The notes under the pieces were generated by a model that worked only from the letters and a program-made list of their open reading frames with translations, made no database searches and had not been told where the DNA came from. Source: CAVSKL01 sp963728475 [NCBI: Candidatus Eiseniibacteriota bacterium] (GTDB lineage: Bacteria > Eisenbacteria > RBG-16-71-46 > JABDJR01). From it: a stretch of DNA of 64,000 nucleotides. This document shows, piece after piece, positions 9,343 through 17,454 of this stretch; within the stretch, counting starts at the first letter, position 1, and the number at the start of each line of letters is the position of its first letter. The translations under genes were made by a program, and so were the position numbers. Where the stretch lies: positions 62,001 through 126,000 of the forward strand of contig CAVSKL010000001.1 in assembly GCA_963728475.1 (NCBI GenBank). The letters run 5' to 3'.

Positions 9343-10295
9343 GCGCCGGCTCCGGTCCGGAGCGGCGTCTCGGCGTCCTGCTCGGAGGGGGCCAGCTCGG
9401 CCAGGCTCCGCACCACCAGCGTTCCCGCCCCCTCGTTGGTGAATACTTCCACCAGCAGGCTCCCCTGCTCACGCCCCCCCACCATGTGCACCCGCCGCAC
9501 CCCGGCCAGAAGCGCCTGCCGCGCCGCGTGCACCTTGGGAAGCATCCCGCCGTCCACCGCTCCGCTCACCTCCATCCCCACCAGGCAATCCAGGTCGAGA
9601 TAGCTCAGGAGCGAGCCGGGGTCGGCTTTGTCCTCCAGGATCCCCGCGGTCTCGGTGAGAAAGACGAGCTTCTCCGCGCCCAGCGCCGCCGCGACCTCGG
9701 CCGCCACCGTGTCGGCGTTGATGTTGAGCACCCGCCCCGCGTCGTCCGCGGCCACCGGGCTCAGGATCGGCACGAAGCCGGCGTCGAGGAGCTTGCCCAG
9801 GGCGGCGGCGTCCACCGAGGCCACCTCGCCCACCTCGCCGAAGTCCACCGGCTCGGCATGCCCCTCCATGGCGAGCGGCGCCCGCACCCGCGCCTTCACG
9901 ATCCCCGCATCGACCCCCGAAACCCCCACCGCGGGGAGCCCGGCGGCCCGGCACGCGGCCAGGACCGCGGTGTTGACCGCGCCGTTGAGCGACATCACCA
10001 CCGCTTCCAGGGTGGCGGGGTCGGTGACCCGCCGCCCGTTCACCAGCCGCGGCGCGAGCCCCAGCCGCTCCGAGAGCCGGGTGGTCTGGGGGCCGCCTCC
10101 GTGCACCACCACCACCCGCATCCCGAACTCGACCAGGATCGCGATCTCGTGGGCGAGCTGTTTCAGCACGATGGGCTCGGAGGTCATCGCTCCGCCGAGC
10201 TTGATCACGAACACCTTCCCCTTGTAGAGACGCACGTAGGGCATGGCCCGGGTGAGAGCGGCGAGCACGGCGTCCCGGTCTCCGATTCCGGTCAT
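9339..10295 (-). CDS. argB: Acetylglutamate kinase
   Basis: 318-residue amino-acid kinase that phosphorylates the gamma-carboxylate of N-acetyl-L-glutamate. Visible features: VFVIKLGGAMTS at the N-terminus (phosphate-binding GG), VVVVHGGGPQTTRLSERLGL (the N-acetylglutamate site), and VLNINADTVAAEVAAALGAEKLVFLT (the ATP-binding part). The ATG at 10295 overlaps the argF' stop as ATGA and the TGA at 9339-9341 overlaps the deacetylase GTG, so translation is coupled on both sides. Whether it is arginine-inhibited cannot be decided; the extra N-terminal helix of the inhibited type is short here. Confidence 0.96.
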   Translation of the reverse strand: MTGIGDRDAVLAALTRAMPYVRLYKGKVFVIKLGGAMTSEPIVLKQLAHEIAILVEFGMRVVVVHGGGPQTTRLSERLGLAPRLVNGRRVTDPATLEAVVMSLNGAVNTAVLAACRAAGLPAVGVSGVDAGIVKARVRAPLAMEGHAEPVDFGEVGEVASVDAAALGKLLDAGFVPILSPVAADDAGRVLNINADTVAAEVAAALGAEKLVFLTETAGILEDKADPGSLLSYLDLDCLVGMEVSGAVDGGMLPKVHAARQALLAGVRRVHMVGGREQGSLLVEVFTNEGAGTLVVRSLAELAPSEQDAETPLRTGAGA

Positions 10296-11302
10296 GCCGC
10301 GTCCTCCCCCAGCATCTCCACCAGGAGCGCCTTCTGCACGTGGAGCCGGTTCCCCGCCTGCTTCACCACCACGCTCCGCGGCCCGTCCAGCACCTCGTCG
10401 GTGACCTTCACGTTCCGCCGCACCGGGAGGCAATGCATGAACCGCGCGTCGGGGCGGGCGCCGGCGAACCAGGAGGCGGCCACGCACCAGTCGCGATGCG
10501 CCTCGCGCCCCGGCTTCTCTTCGTCCGGGCGGCCGTAGAACCCGGGCGCCGCCCAGGACTTGGCGTAGAGCACGTGCGCTCCCTCCATCGCCGCCTTGCG
10601 GTCCGAGGTCTCGGAGACCGACCCGCCGGAGGCCGAGGCGAGCGCACGCGCGCGCTCCATGACCGGAGCGGGAAGGGAATAACCCTCGGGCCGGAGCACG
10701 GTCACCTCCATCCCCCGCCGGGCGGCCATGGCGAGCGCCGAGGCCGGCACCGCGTAGGGGAGCGGCTTGGGGTGATAGGCCCAGGACAGGACGAACTTCC
10801 CGCCGGAACGGGGGACGTTGTAGTCCTCCAGGGTCTTCCAGTCGGCCAGCGCCTGGCAGGGGTGCGAGATCGCCGACTCCAGGTTCACGAAGGGAACCGG
10901 CGAGAGCGCGGCCATCTTCCGGATCACCGGGTCGGCCAGGTCCTCTTCCAGGTTCTCCCCCTTGGCGAAGCAGCGTACCCCGAGTGCGGTGGCGTACTGC
11001 GCGAGGACCGGGATCGCCTCGCGGACGTGCTCCACCGCGGCGCCGTCCATCACCGCTCCGTCCAGGGTCTCGAGCTGCCACGAACTCTGGCCGGGGGTGA
11101 TCACGAAGCTCCGCCCGCCGAGCTGGGCCACCCCCGCCTCCATGGAAGCCAGGGTGCGGAGCGAGGGGTTCATGAACACGAGCCCCACGGTGTGGCCGCG
11201 CAGGGCGTGGCTCAGGGGTCGCGATTCCAGATCGCGGGCGCGCTCCAGCACCGCCTCCAGGCGGTGGTCGGGAAGATCGCCGAGGTCGAGAAACGTGCGC
11301 AT
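10292..11302 (-). CDS. argF': N-acetylornithine carbamoyltransferase (acetylated-pathway ArgF')
   Basis: 336-residue transcarbamylase. The carbamoyl-phosphate site reads FMNPSLRTLASMEAG instead of the STRTR of ordinary ornithine transcarbamylases; NPSLRT-type motifs mark the N-acetylornithine and N-succinylornithine enzymes. ESAISHPCQALADWKTLEDY and MHCLPVRRNVKVTDEVLDG match the family, the latter carrying the catalytic Cys. KQAGNRLHVQKALL resembles the acetylornithine enzymes. It would make N-acetylcitrulline, which the adjacent deacetylase then converts to citrulline. The ATG at 11302 lies one base after the argD stop; longer in-frame starts overlap argD and lack similarity. Acetyl versus succinyl preference is inferred. 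Confidence 0.88.
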   Translation of the reverse strand: MRTFLDLGDLPDHRLEAVLERARDLESRPLSHALRGHTVGLVFMNPSLRTLASMEAGVAQLGGRSFVITPGQSSWQLETLDGAVMDGAAVEHVREAIPVLAQYATALGVRCFAKGENLEEDLADPVIRKMAALSPVPFVNLESAISHPCQALADWKTLEDYNVPRSGGKFVLSWAYHPKPLPYAVPASALAMAARRGMEVTVLRPEGYSLPAPVMERARALASASGGSVSETSDRKAAMEGAHVLYAKSWAAPGFYGRPDEEKPGREAHRDWCVAASWFAGARPDARFMHCLPVRRNVKVTDEVLDGPRSVVVKQAGNRLHVQKALLVEMLGEDAA

Positions 11303-11303
11303 G

Positions 11304-12452
11304 TCAGATCTCCCCGAGGGCGCGCACGAGGGTGTCCACGTGCTCGTCCTCGATGACAAGAGGAGGAAGAAGCCGGACCACGTGCGGGTCGGCGCTTCCT
11401 CCGGCCAGAATGCCCCGGTCGCGGAGGGCGGCCAGGACGTCGGGGGCCGGCACCCGGGTGCGGAGTCCCAGGAGGTAGCCCAGGCCTTGAACGGCGGTGA
11501 CCGGACCGGTGAGGCACTCCCGCTTGAGGCGCGCCGAAAGCCGTCGGACGCGCGGGAGGAGGGCGTCGTGCTCGATGGTCGCGATCACCGCCAGGATGAG
11601 GGCGGCGGCCATGGGGCCGCCGCCGAAAGTGCTCCCGAGGTCGCCGCGGCCGATCCCCGAGGCGAGGGCGCCGGAAACCAGGACCGCCCCCGCCGGGAAT
11701 CCGCCGGCCAGCCCCTTGGCTGCGGTCAGGACGTCGGGAACGATCCCGAAGGCCTGGGCGGCGAAGGGCCGGCCGGTGCGGCCCATGCCGCACTGGACCT
11801 CGTCGAAGATGAGGATCGCGCCGCGCTCTTGGGTGGCCTTGCGGGCGCGGGCGAGAAAAGCGGGGGACATCCCGCGCGCCCCCGCCACCCCCTGCACCGG
11901 CTCCACCAGGACCGCGGCGGTCTCGCCGGTCACCGCGGCCTCCAGGGCCTCGGGGTCGTCGAACGGCACGTGGGTGACCGTGAAGGGCGCACCGGGAAAT
12001 CCGTACCACCGCCCGCTTCCCCAGGTCGCCGCCCCCGCCCCCGCGGTGCGCCCGTGGAAGGCCCCTTCCACCGCCACCACCTGCGCGCGGCCGGTGGCGC
12101 GGAAAGCGATCCGGAGGGCGTTCTCGTTGGCCTCGGCCCCGGAGTTCACGAAGAAGACCTTGTCGAGCCCGGCGGGACCGAAGCGCAGGAGCGCCTCCGC
12201 CGCCCGCTCGCGGACCGCCATCGGCACCGCGTTGCTCTGGAAGTGGAGCGCCCGCGCCTGCGCGTCGAGGGCCTGGGTGAGCGCGGGATGGCCGTAGCCC
12301 AAAAGCGCCACCGCGTGGCCGCCGTAGAAGTCCAGGTAGCGGTCGCCGGCGGCGGTGTAGAGATACGGCCCCTCCCCCCGGACCGGCTCCAGATCGAGCT
12401 GCGCGTAGACGTCGAGGAGCGCGGAAGGCCGCGCGGTGGCGAGATCGCTCAC
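11304..12452 (-). CDS. argD: Acetylornithine aminotransferase
   Basis: 382-residue class III PLP aminotransferase that converts N-acetylglutamate semialdehyde to N-acetylornithine using glutamate. Motifs: FFVNSGAEANENALRIA (cofactor phosphate), VEGAFHGRTAGAG, LIFDEVQCGMGRTG (Asp binding the PLP ring nitrogen) and LTAAKGLAGGFPAGA with the Schiff-base lysine. The GTG start at 12452 lies two bases after the argC stop and gives SDLATARPSALLDVYAQLDL, a normal N-terminus; the frame stays open upstream but into argC. Central member of the arginine operon. Confidence 0.95.
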   Translation of the reverse strand: MSDLATARPSALLDVYAQLDLEPVRGEGPYLYTAAGDRYLDFYGGHAVALLGYGHPALTQALDAQARALHFQSNAVPMAVRERAAEALLRFGPAGLDKVFFVNSGAEANENALRIAFRATGRAQVVAVEGAFHGRTAGAGAATWGSGRWYGFPGAPFTVTHVPFDDPEALEAAVTGETAAVLVEPVQGVAGARGMSPAFLARARKATQERGAILIFDEVQCGMGRTGRPFAAQAFGIVPDVLTAAKGLAGGFPAGAVLVSGALASGIGRGDLGSTFGGGPMAAALILAVIATIEHDALLPRVRRLSARLKRECLTGPVTAVQGLGYLLGLRTRVPAPDVLAALRDRGILAGGSADPHVVRLLPPLVIEDEHVDTLVRALGEI

Positions 12453-12454
12453 GT

Positions 12455-13555
12455 TCAGTACACCCCCAGCCCGGAAAACCGGAGTCCGGCGTCCTCGGGC
12501 AGATCCAGCAGGCGGTTCATCCATTGCACCGCGCCCCCCGCCGCCCCCTTCACCAGGTTGTCGATCACCGAGGTCACCACCGCCGTCCGGCCGCGGGAGG
12601 CGATTCCGAGCCGGCACCGGTTGGTCCCGACGACCTCGGTGAGGCGCGGCGGGGCCGCGGTCGCGGCCACGAACGGGCTCCCGGCATAGAACCCGTTCAC
12701 CGCCTCCACCAGCGCCGCCGCCGGGATCGGATCCCGGAGCTCCAACCGGACGGTGGCATGGATTCCCCGGACGAAGGGGCCGGAGTGGGGCACGAACTCG
12801 ACTTCGGGTTCGGCCCCACCCCGGGCTGCCCCCAGGAGCATCCGCATCTCGGCCTCGTGCCGGTGCGCGAGCGGCGAGTAGGCGTAAAGGTCGCTCCGCC
12901 GGTCCGGATGATGGGTCCCCGGGCCGGGCGCGCGCCCGCTTCCCGAGCTGCCGGTCACCGCGGAGACGAACACCGTCCCCCCGGCGAGGCCGAGGGCGAA
13001 GAAGGGATAGGCGGCCAGGGTCGCCGCGGTGGTGAAGCAGCCCGGCTGGGCGGCGTGCGGCGTGGTCGCGCCCCGGGCGTGCTCCGGAACCGCACAGATG
13101 AACTCCGCCGCCCGGGCCGGCGCCCGGTGGGGCCGGCCGTAGACCGACTCGAACCGCGCCGGGTCGGCGAAGCGGAAGTCGGCGGAGAGGTCCACCGCGT
13201 GCGTCCCGGCGCCGGCGCGGGCGAGGAGCGCGTCCAGCATCCCCGCGGTCTCGCCGTGGGGGGTGGCCGCAAAGATCGCCGCCGGCGCGCCGCCGGCGAG
13301 AGCGTCGGCGGCCGCTTCGGGCGGCTCGAACCGGAGCGCCTCGAGCCCGACCCCCGCCAGGTGCGGGAACGCCGCCACCACCGGTTCCCCCGCGCGGCTC
13401 CTCGAGACCACCGTTCGCGGCGCCAGCACCGGGTGTCCGGCCAGGATCCGCAGGAGTTCCCCGGCCACGTAACCGGTTCCCCCCAGAATCACCGCGGGGA
13501 CGGTCTCCGCCCGGGGCGGAACCAGGATGGCGCCGGCCGGCCGCGGCTCAGACAC
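12455..13555 (-). CDS. argC: N-acetyl-gamma-glutamyl-phosphate reductase
   Basis: 366-residue NADPH-dependent dehydrogenase making N-acetylglutamate semialdehyde. The Rossmann motif VILGGTGYVAGELLRIL is near residue 22, the catalytic cysteine is in HAAQPGCFTTAATLAAYP, and SAVTGSSGSGRAPGPGTHHP is the conserved loop after it. The GTG start at 13555 overlaps the preceding P-loop gene by eight bases. A 20-residue extension precedes the Rossmann strand. Length is slightly above the usual 340-350. Confidence 0.95.
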   Translation of the reverse strand: MSEPRPAGAILVPPRAETVPAVILGGTGYVAGELLRILAGHPVLAPRTVVSRSRAGEPVVAAFPHLAGVGLEALRFEPPEAAADALAGGAPAAIFAATPHGETAGMLDALLARAGAGTHAVDLSADFRFADPARFESVYGRPHRAPARAAEFICAVPEHARGATTPHAAQPGCFTTAATLAAYPFFALGLAGGTVFVSAVTGSSGSGRAPGPGTHHPDRRSDLYAYSPLAHRHEAEMRMLLGAARGGAEPEVEFVPHSGPFVRGIHATVRLELRDPIPAAALVEAVNGFYAGSPFVAATAAPPRLTEVVGTNRCRLGIASRGRTAVVTSVIDNLVKGAAGGAVQWMNRLLDLPEDAGLRFSGLGVY

Positions 13556-14624
13556 CGGTCGCCTCCCGGGCCGGGGCGTCGATCCCCAGCTGCGCGAGCA
13601 CCGCCTCCGCCAGCTCCCGGGGCTCGGTGCGGGCGTTCATGCCGGGAACCCCGGTCTCGCGCAGGATGAGCTTGGTGCCGGCGGAGTTGTCGGTGGCGGG
13701 TCCGGTGACGGCATGGGCCCGGAGTCCGTGCCGCTCCCGCAGCACCCGGACGCCGCCCCACGCCCCCACCGGGTCGTTGGCGGCCAGCACCACCGCCCCG
13801 AACGACTCCCGGAGGCCCGGATCGTCCAGGATCGCGTCCACCCCGTAGAGCCCCATGAGCCCGTCGCCGAGTTCCAGCACGATCACGTCCGGGGCGGAAG
13901 CGGCGAGCTGGGTCAGGAGCGCCCGGGCCACCCCCGGCGCGACCTCGGGGGTGGTGGTCACGACCCCCATGTCGGTGAAGACGTGCGTCTTCCGCGCCCC
14001 CGCGTCCTCCATGGCCAGCACGTCGCGCCGGAGCGAGACCCCGGTCGCCTTCCCCGCGGCCACGGTGAGCCCGCGATGGGTGAAGGCCTGGATGAGCGCG
14101 CACGCGGCCTGGGTCTTGCCCGCGTTCATGCAGGTGCCGACCACCGCCACCACCGGGATGCCGCGGGTGTCGAGCACCCCGTCCACCGGGAGCGCCCCCT
14201 GGCCGATGTGCGCGGGGCGGCCGACCCGTTCCCCCAGGAACGGGAACGCCAGCACCTGCCCCAGCACCTCGCACTCGAAGGGACGGCCGAGGTCGGGGTT
14301 GACCGCGTCGCAGATCCCGATCACCCCGCCGGTGTTGAGGATGTGCACGCGGTCCCCGGGCTTCACCGACTCCGGGAGATGCCCGGAGTAGCCGAAAAGC
14401 GCCTTGCGGTGCCCGAGCGCCCCCGCCACCACGTCGCCGGGTTTCACCTTGGAGAACCGCCCGGAGGGAAGCTCGATCAGGTCGTAGGTGCTCTTGGAGG
14501 TCAGCACCCGCACCGCGACCACCCCGCCTTCCACCGCGGGGATCTCGGAGGAGAGCCGCACCTCGCGCGAGAGCCGGCAGTTGAGGGTCACCGAGCCGAT
14601 CTTGTCGAGGAGGGCGCGCTTCAC
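13548..14624 (-). CDS. P-loop protein of unknown function inside the arginine operon
   Basis: 358 residues, not a standard arginine enzyme. Residues about 1-150 are strand-rich (TLNCRLSREVRLSSEIP, VKPGDVVAGALGHRKALFGY, VKPGDRVHILNTGGVIG). Residues about 150-345 are a P-loop NTPase fold with VAVVGTCMNAGKTQAACALI (Walker A) and VIVLELGDGLMGLYG (possible Walker B). The second half recalls the nucleotide-binding half of DUF1611 proteins such as the one at 18600-19709. The GTG start overlaps the argG stop (GTGA), and its stop overlaps argC, so it is firmly within the operon. The operon lacks a visible N-acetylglutamate synthase, so glutamate acetylation is a reasonable but unproven role. Confidence 0.85.
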   Translation of the reverse strand: MKRALLDKIGSVTLNCRLSREVRLSSEIPAVEGGVVAVRVLTSKSTYDLIELPSGRFSKVKPGDVVAGALGHRKALFGYSGHLPESVKPGDRVHILNTGGVIGICDAVNPDLGRPFECEVLGQVLAFPFLGERVGRPAHIGQGALPVDGVLDTRGIPVVAVVGTCMNAGKTQAACALIQAFTHRGLTVAAGKATGVSLRRDVLAMEDAGARKTHVFTDMGVVTTTPEVAPGVARALLTQLAASAPDVIVLELGDGLMGLYGVDAILDDPGLRESFGAVVLAANDPVGAWGGVRVLRERHGLRAHAVTGPATDNSAGTKLILRETGVPGMNARTEPRELAEAVLAQLGIDAPAREATGV

Positions 14625-15970
14625 TTCGCCCCCCCGTCCGCCGCCTCCGCCGCCTTCGCCGCGCCCGCCGCGTCCCGGACCGAGGCCCCGCCGCCCGCGG
14701 CCGCCGCCTCGCGGGCGCCGTTCCCCGGCGCGCCCGCCCGCGCGTGGAGCATGCCGGGGAGGGCGGAGAGCCGGGCGAACCCGCGGGCGTCGGCCGCGCT
14801 CCATTCACCGGCCGCCTCGCCGTAGACCCCGCGCGAGGCGCGCTTCAGCGAGAAAGGAGAGGAGACCCCGTCCACGAACACGCTCCCGGGGCGGAGGGTG
14901 AGGTGGACGGCCCCGGTCACCCGCTCCTGGGACCGGATGAAGAGGGCCTCGATGTCGCGGCACGCCGGTTCCAGGGCCTGCCCCTCGTGGACCAGGTCGC
15001 CGTAGACGACGGCGAGCCCGTCCTTCACCCGCTGCTGCCGGCCGGTGAGGGTGAGCTTCTCCAGCTCCCGGTGCGCCGCGATGAGGATCGCCGCCGCGGG
15101 AGCCTCGAAGGCCACCCGTCCCTTGAGCCCGAAGATGGTGTCGCCGAGGTGGATTCCCCGGCCGATCCCGAAGCCGCCGCCGAGCGCGTTCAGCCGTTCG
15201 ATCAGCGCCACCGGTTCCAGCGCCTCGCCGTCCAGCGCGACCGGGACGCCGCGCTCGAACGCCACCGTGCGCCGCTCCGCCGGCCGGGGCGGGTCGAAGG
15301 CGCCGCGGGTCAGCACCCAGGCGCCCTCGGGAAGCGACTCCACGGTGTCGTGGGTCTCGCGACCGCCGATGGTGGTGCCCCAGAGCCCGGCGTTGACCGA
15401 GTAGGCGGCCCGGTCCGCGGGCCAGTCGATGCCGCGACCGGCCAGGAACGCGGTCTCGTCCGCGCGGCTGAAGCCGTGGTCGCGGACCGGAGCCAGGATC
15501 TCCAGCTCCGGGGCCAGGGTCCGGAGCGCGACCTCGAACCGCACCTGGTCGTTGCCGGCGGCGGTGGAGCCGTGGGCGACCGCGGTCGCGCCGAGATCCC
15601 GCGCGGCCTCGGCCACCATCCGGGCCTGGAGCCCGCGCTCGGCCCCCACGCAGAGCGGATAGAGGTGCCCGCGCAGCACGTTCCCCATGATGAGGTACCG
15701 GATCGTCTCGTGGAAAAACGCGGCCCGGGCGTCCACCGAACGGTGGCCCGCCGCCCCCAGGGCCCGGGCGCGCGCCGCCAGCGCCTCGCGGGAGGCGGGG
15801 TCCAGGCCGCCGGTATCCACGGTGACCGCGATCACCTCGGCCCCGTGATGCTCCCGGAGCCACGGCACCAGGAAAGACGTATCGAGCCCGCCGCTATAGG
15901 CGAGCACGATCCGGGGCCGGTCCGAGGCGGCGCCGGGTCCGGTCCCGGGCGCGGAAAGAAGCTCAGCCAT
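14621..15970 (-). CDS. argG: Argininosuccinate synthase
   Basis: 449-residue ATP-dependent ligase joining citrulline and aspartate through a citrullyl-AMP intermediate. The PP-loop IVLAYSGGLDTSFLVPWL is near residue 20. Further family blocks are AHGSTAAGNDQVRFEVALR, SVNAGLWGTTIGGRE and the C-terminal TGAVHLTLRPGSVFVDG. The last 40 residues are alanine- and glycine-rich and beyond the family core. The ATG at 15970 overlaps the argR end by eight bases. Second gene of the operon after the regulator. Confidence 0.95.
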   Translation of the reverse strand: MAELLSAPGTGPGAASDRPRIVLAYSGGLDTSFLVPWLREHHGAEVIAVTVDTGGLDPASREALAARARALGAAGHRSVDARAAFFHETIRYLIMGNVLRGHLYPLCVGAERGLQARMVAEAARDLGATAVAHGSTAAGNDQVRFEVALRTLAPELEILAPVRDHGFSRADETAFLAGRGIDWPADRAAYSVNAGLWGTTIGGRETHDTVESLPEGAWVLTRGAFDPPRPAERRTVAFERGVPVALDGEALEPVALIERLNALGGGFGIGRGIHLGDTIFGLKGRVAFEAPAAAILIAAHRELEKLTLTGRQQRVKDGLAVVYGDLVHEGQALEPACRDIEALFIRSQERVTGAVHLTLRPGSVFVDGVSSPFSLKRASRGVYGEAAGEWSAADARGFARLSALPGMLHARAGAPGNGAREAAAAGGGASVRDAAGAAKAAEAADGGAK

Positions 15971-16436
15971 TGCGCGTTTCCTTTCTCAGCCGCTCCAGCC
16001 GGGCGGCCACCCGGGCTTGCTGCGGTCGCCCCGCGACCGCGACGAAGATCGTGTCGTCCCCGGCGATGGTCCCGACCACCTCCGGCCACCCCGCGCGGTC
16101 CAGGGCCAGGGCCACCGAGGAGGCCGCCCCGGTGGTGGTCCTGATCACCAGGAGGTTCGCCCCCGAGGGGGCCGAGCCCAGCAGGAACCCCCCCAGCTCG
16201 GCCAGCCCCGGCGGCACGGCGCCGTCGGCGGACAGGGCTTCGGCGGGGAGATAGCGCCCCTCCGCCTTGACCACCCCCATCTCGGTCAGGTCGCGGGAGA
16301 CGCTGGATTGCGTCACCTTGAACCCTTTTGTTTTCAAAAGCTTGACCAGCTGGACCTGGCTCCGGACCGCCTCCCCGTGGAGGAGGTCCGTGATCGCCTC
16401 CCAGCGCTCTTCCCAGCTTTCGCGGCGTTCGGGCAC
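15963..16436 (-). CDS. argR: Arginine repressor ArgR
   Basis: 157-residue transcriptional regulator. N-terminal winged-helix domain (residues about 10-75) contains LLKTKGFKVTQSSVSRDLTE, the ArgR recognition helix. The C-terminal oligomerisation and arginine-binding domain contains VGTIAGDDTIFVAVAGR, matching the conserved GTIAGDDT motif with the arginine-binding aspartates. The GTG start at 16436 is supported by the spacing to the helix-turn-helix. It is the first gene of the arginine operon, so the operon is probably autorepressed through the arginine-box-like site at 16524-16541. Confidence 0.95.
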   Translation of the reverse strand: MPERRESWEERWEAITDLLHGEAVRSQVQLVKLLKTKGFKVTQSSVSRDLTEMGVVKAEGRYLPAEALSADGAVPPGLAELGGFLLGSAPSGANLLVIRTTTGAASSVALALDRAGWPEVVGTIAGDDTIFVAVAGRPQQARVAARLERLRKETRNG

Positions 16437-16523
16437 GATGGGTCTCCCCGTGGCCTGGGGCTTGGGGCCGGGCCGGGCGGCGGCCGGCCTCCCCCAGAAA
16501 GAATGCGCAAGATCATCATGTTA

Positions 16524-16541
16524 TGCGCATGAATATGCAAG
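16524..16541 (-). promoter_or_regulatory. Arginine-box-like operator upstream of argR
   Basis: Read on the argR strand the site is CTTGCATATTCATGCGCA. It matches the enterobacterial ARG-box consensus TNTGNATWWWWATNCANA at 11 of 14 defined positions. It lies about 90 bases before argR and about 190 before the lipoprotein gene. The motif ATGCGCA recurs at 16503-16509, so a second, weaker site may accompany it. ArgR binding is inferred. Confidence 0.45.
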
Positions 16542-16732
16542 CAGAAAGTGACCGGGGGAGTGATGAATTTCCCCGGAGCGCGCCGGGCGGCGGTGGCTGC
16601 GAGGATCTACGGGAGGCGGTTGAAAGCGCCCGGATCGGGGACTATTCTTGTCGGGTTCGATTCCCACCGTTCACCGACAACATGGAATTGCAACAGGGCC
16701 GGAGGCGCATCCGCTCCGGCCGAGGAGAGATC

Positions 16733-17335
16733 ATGAAGTTCCTCACCCTCTGCGCGGTCCTGGGCATGGCGGCGCTGTCCGCCTGTTCCAGCTCCGATAC
16801 CCCCACTCAGCCCGCGTCCGGCGCCCCCGCCCTGGGCGCCACCCTCCAGCCCCAGGCCAAGCCCGGCTATGAGGAAGCCTATGCCGACGGCAATACCTAC
16901 CTGATCAACGCCATCGAGGTGCCGAATCATGCTCCCCGGGGGGCCCAGGCCGACCTCTACGAGATCGTGTACCCGATCGGCTGGGAGAACATGGGCGTCA
17001 ATCCGCCTCAGTGCAATCCCTGCGACCACGAGGGCAACGGCATCGACTTCACCGACTATCACGACCACGTCCTGGACTCGGTCCCCTCGAGCCCGGGCCA
17101 CGGCGAGTACTCGCCGCTCTGGCACGTGTACGCGATCATTCCGGCCTACGGCAGCGACCCGGCCGCCAACGCGGCGGTGAGCGCGGCCTACGCGAGCCAC
17201 CTTCCCATCAAGTCCGAGGCCGACGCCCTCGCGCTCCTCGACATGACGATGCCGGGAGGCGCGCCGCTGGCGGCGAAGATCGACACCGGCATCTACTTCC
17301 TGTGCGCGGTGGTCAACCCCAACGCCAACAAGTAG
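16733..17335 (+). CDS. Putative lipoprotein of unknown function
   Basis: 200 residues. The N-terminus MKFLTLCAVLGMAALSACSS is a lipoprotein signal with lipobox LSAC and the lipidated cysteine at residue 18. The mature part contains YLINAIEVPNHAP, a cysteine pair CNPCDHEGNGIDFTDYHDHV that includes several His and Asp residues and may bind metal, and GEYSPLWHVYAIIP. I do not recognise the family. The ATG at 16733 follows GAGGAGAG. The gene is divergent from argR and followed by a strong hairpin terminator, so it is probably transcribed alone. Confidence 0.75.
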   Translation: MKFLTLCAVLGMAALSACSSSDTPTQPASGAPALGATLQPQAKPGYEEAYADGNTYLINAIEVPNHAPRGAQADLYEIVYPIGWENMGVNPPQCNPCDHEGNGIDFTDYHDHVLDSVPSSPGHGEYSPLWHVYAIIPAYGSDPAANAAVSAAYASHLPIKSEADALALLDMTMPGGAPLAAKIDTGIYFLCAVVNPNANK

Positions 17336-17364
17336 ACCCGGCCGGATTTCCGTTCACGAACACG

Positions 17365-17390
17365 AGGGGGGGCCGCCGCCGGCCCCCCTT
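17365..17390 (+). terminator. Rho-independent-type hairpin after the lipoprotein gene
   Basis: A G-run followed by CC (17365-17374) pairs with GGCCCCCCTT (17381-17390) around a 6-base loop, giving ten pairs including one G-T wobble. It begins 30 bases after the lipoprotein stop. No long T-run follows, as is usual in very G+C-rich genomes. Confidence 0.55.
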
Positions 17391-17454
17391 CGCGATTCCG
17401 GCCCCTCCCCGACGCCCCTTCCCCGGTGCGCGCCGGGCGCATAGACTCCTTGCC

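Noticed and set aside
16615-16680. tRNA-like words: a D-arm-like GGCGGTTGAAAGCGCC and a T-loop-like GGTTCGATTCCC 23 bases later
   Set aside because: No complementary acceptor stem, no anticodon stem and an unpaired T-stem. The perfect inverted repeat TTGTCGG/CCGACAA here encloses only the T-loop-like part. At most a degenerate relic, so no tRNA is called.
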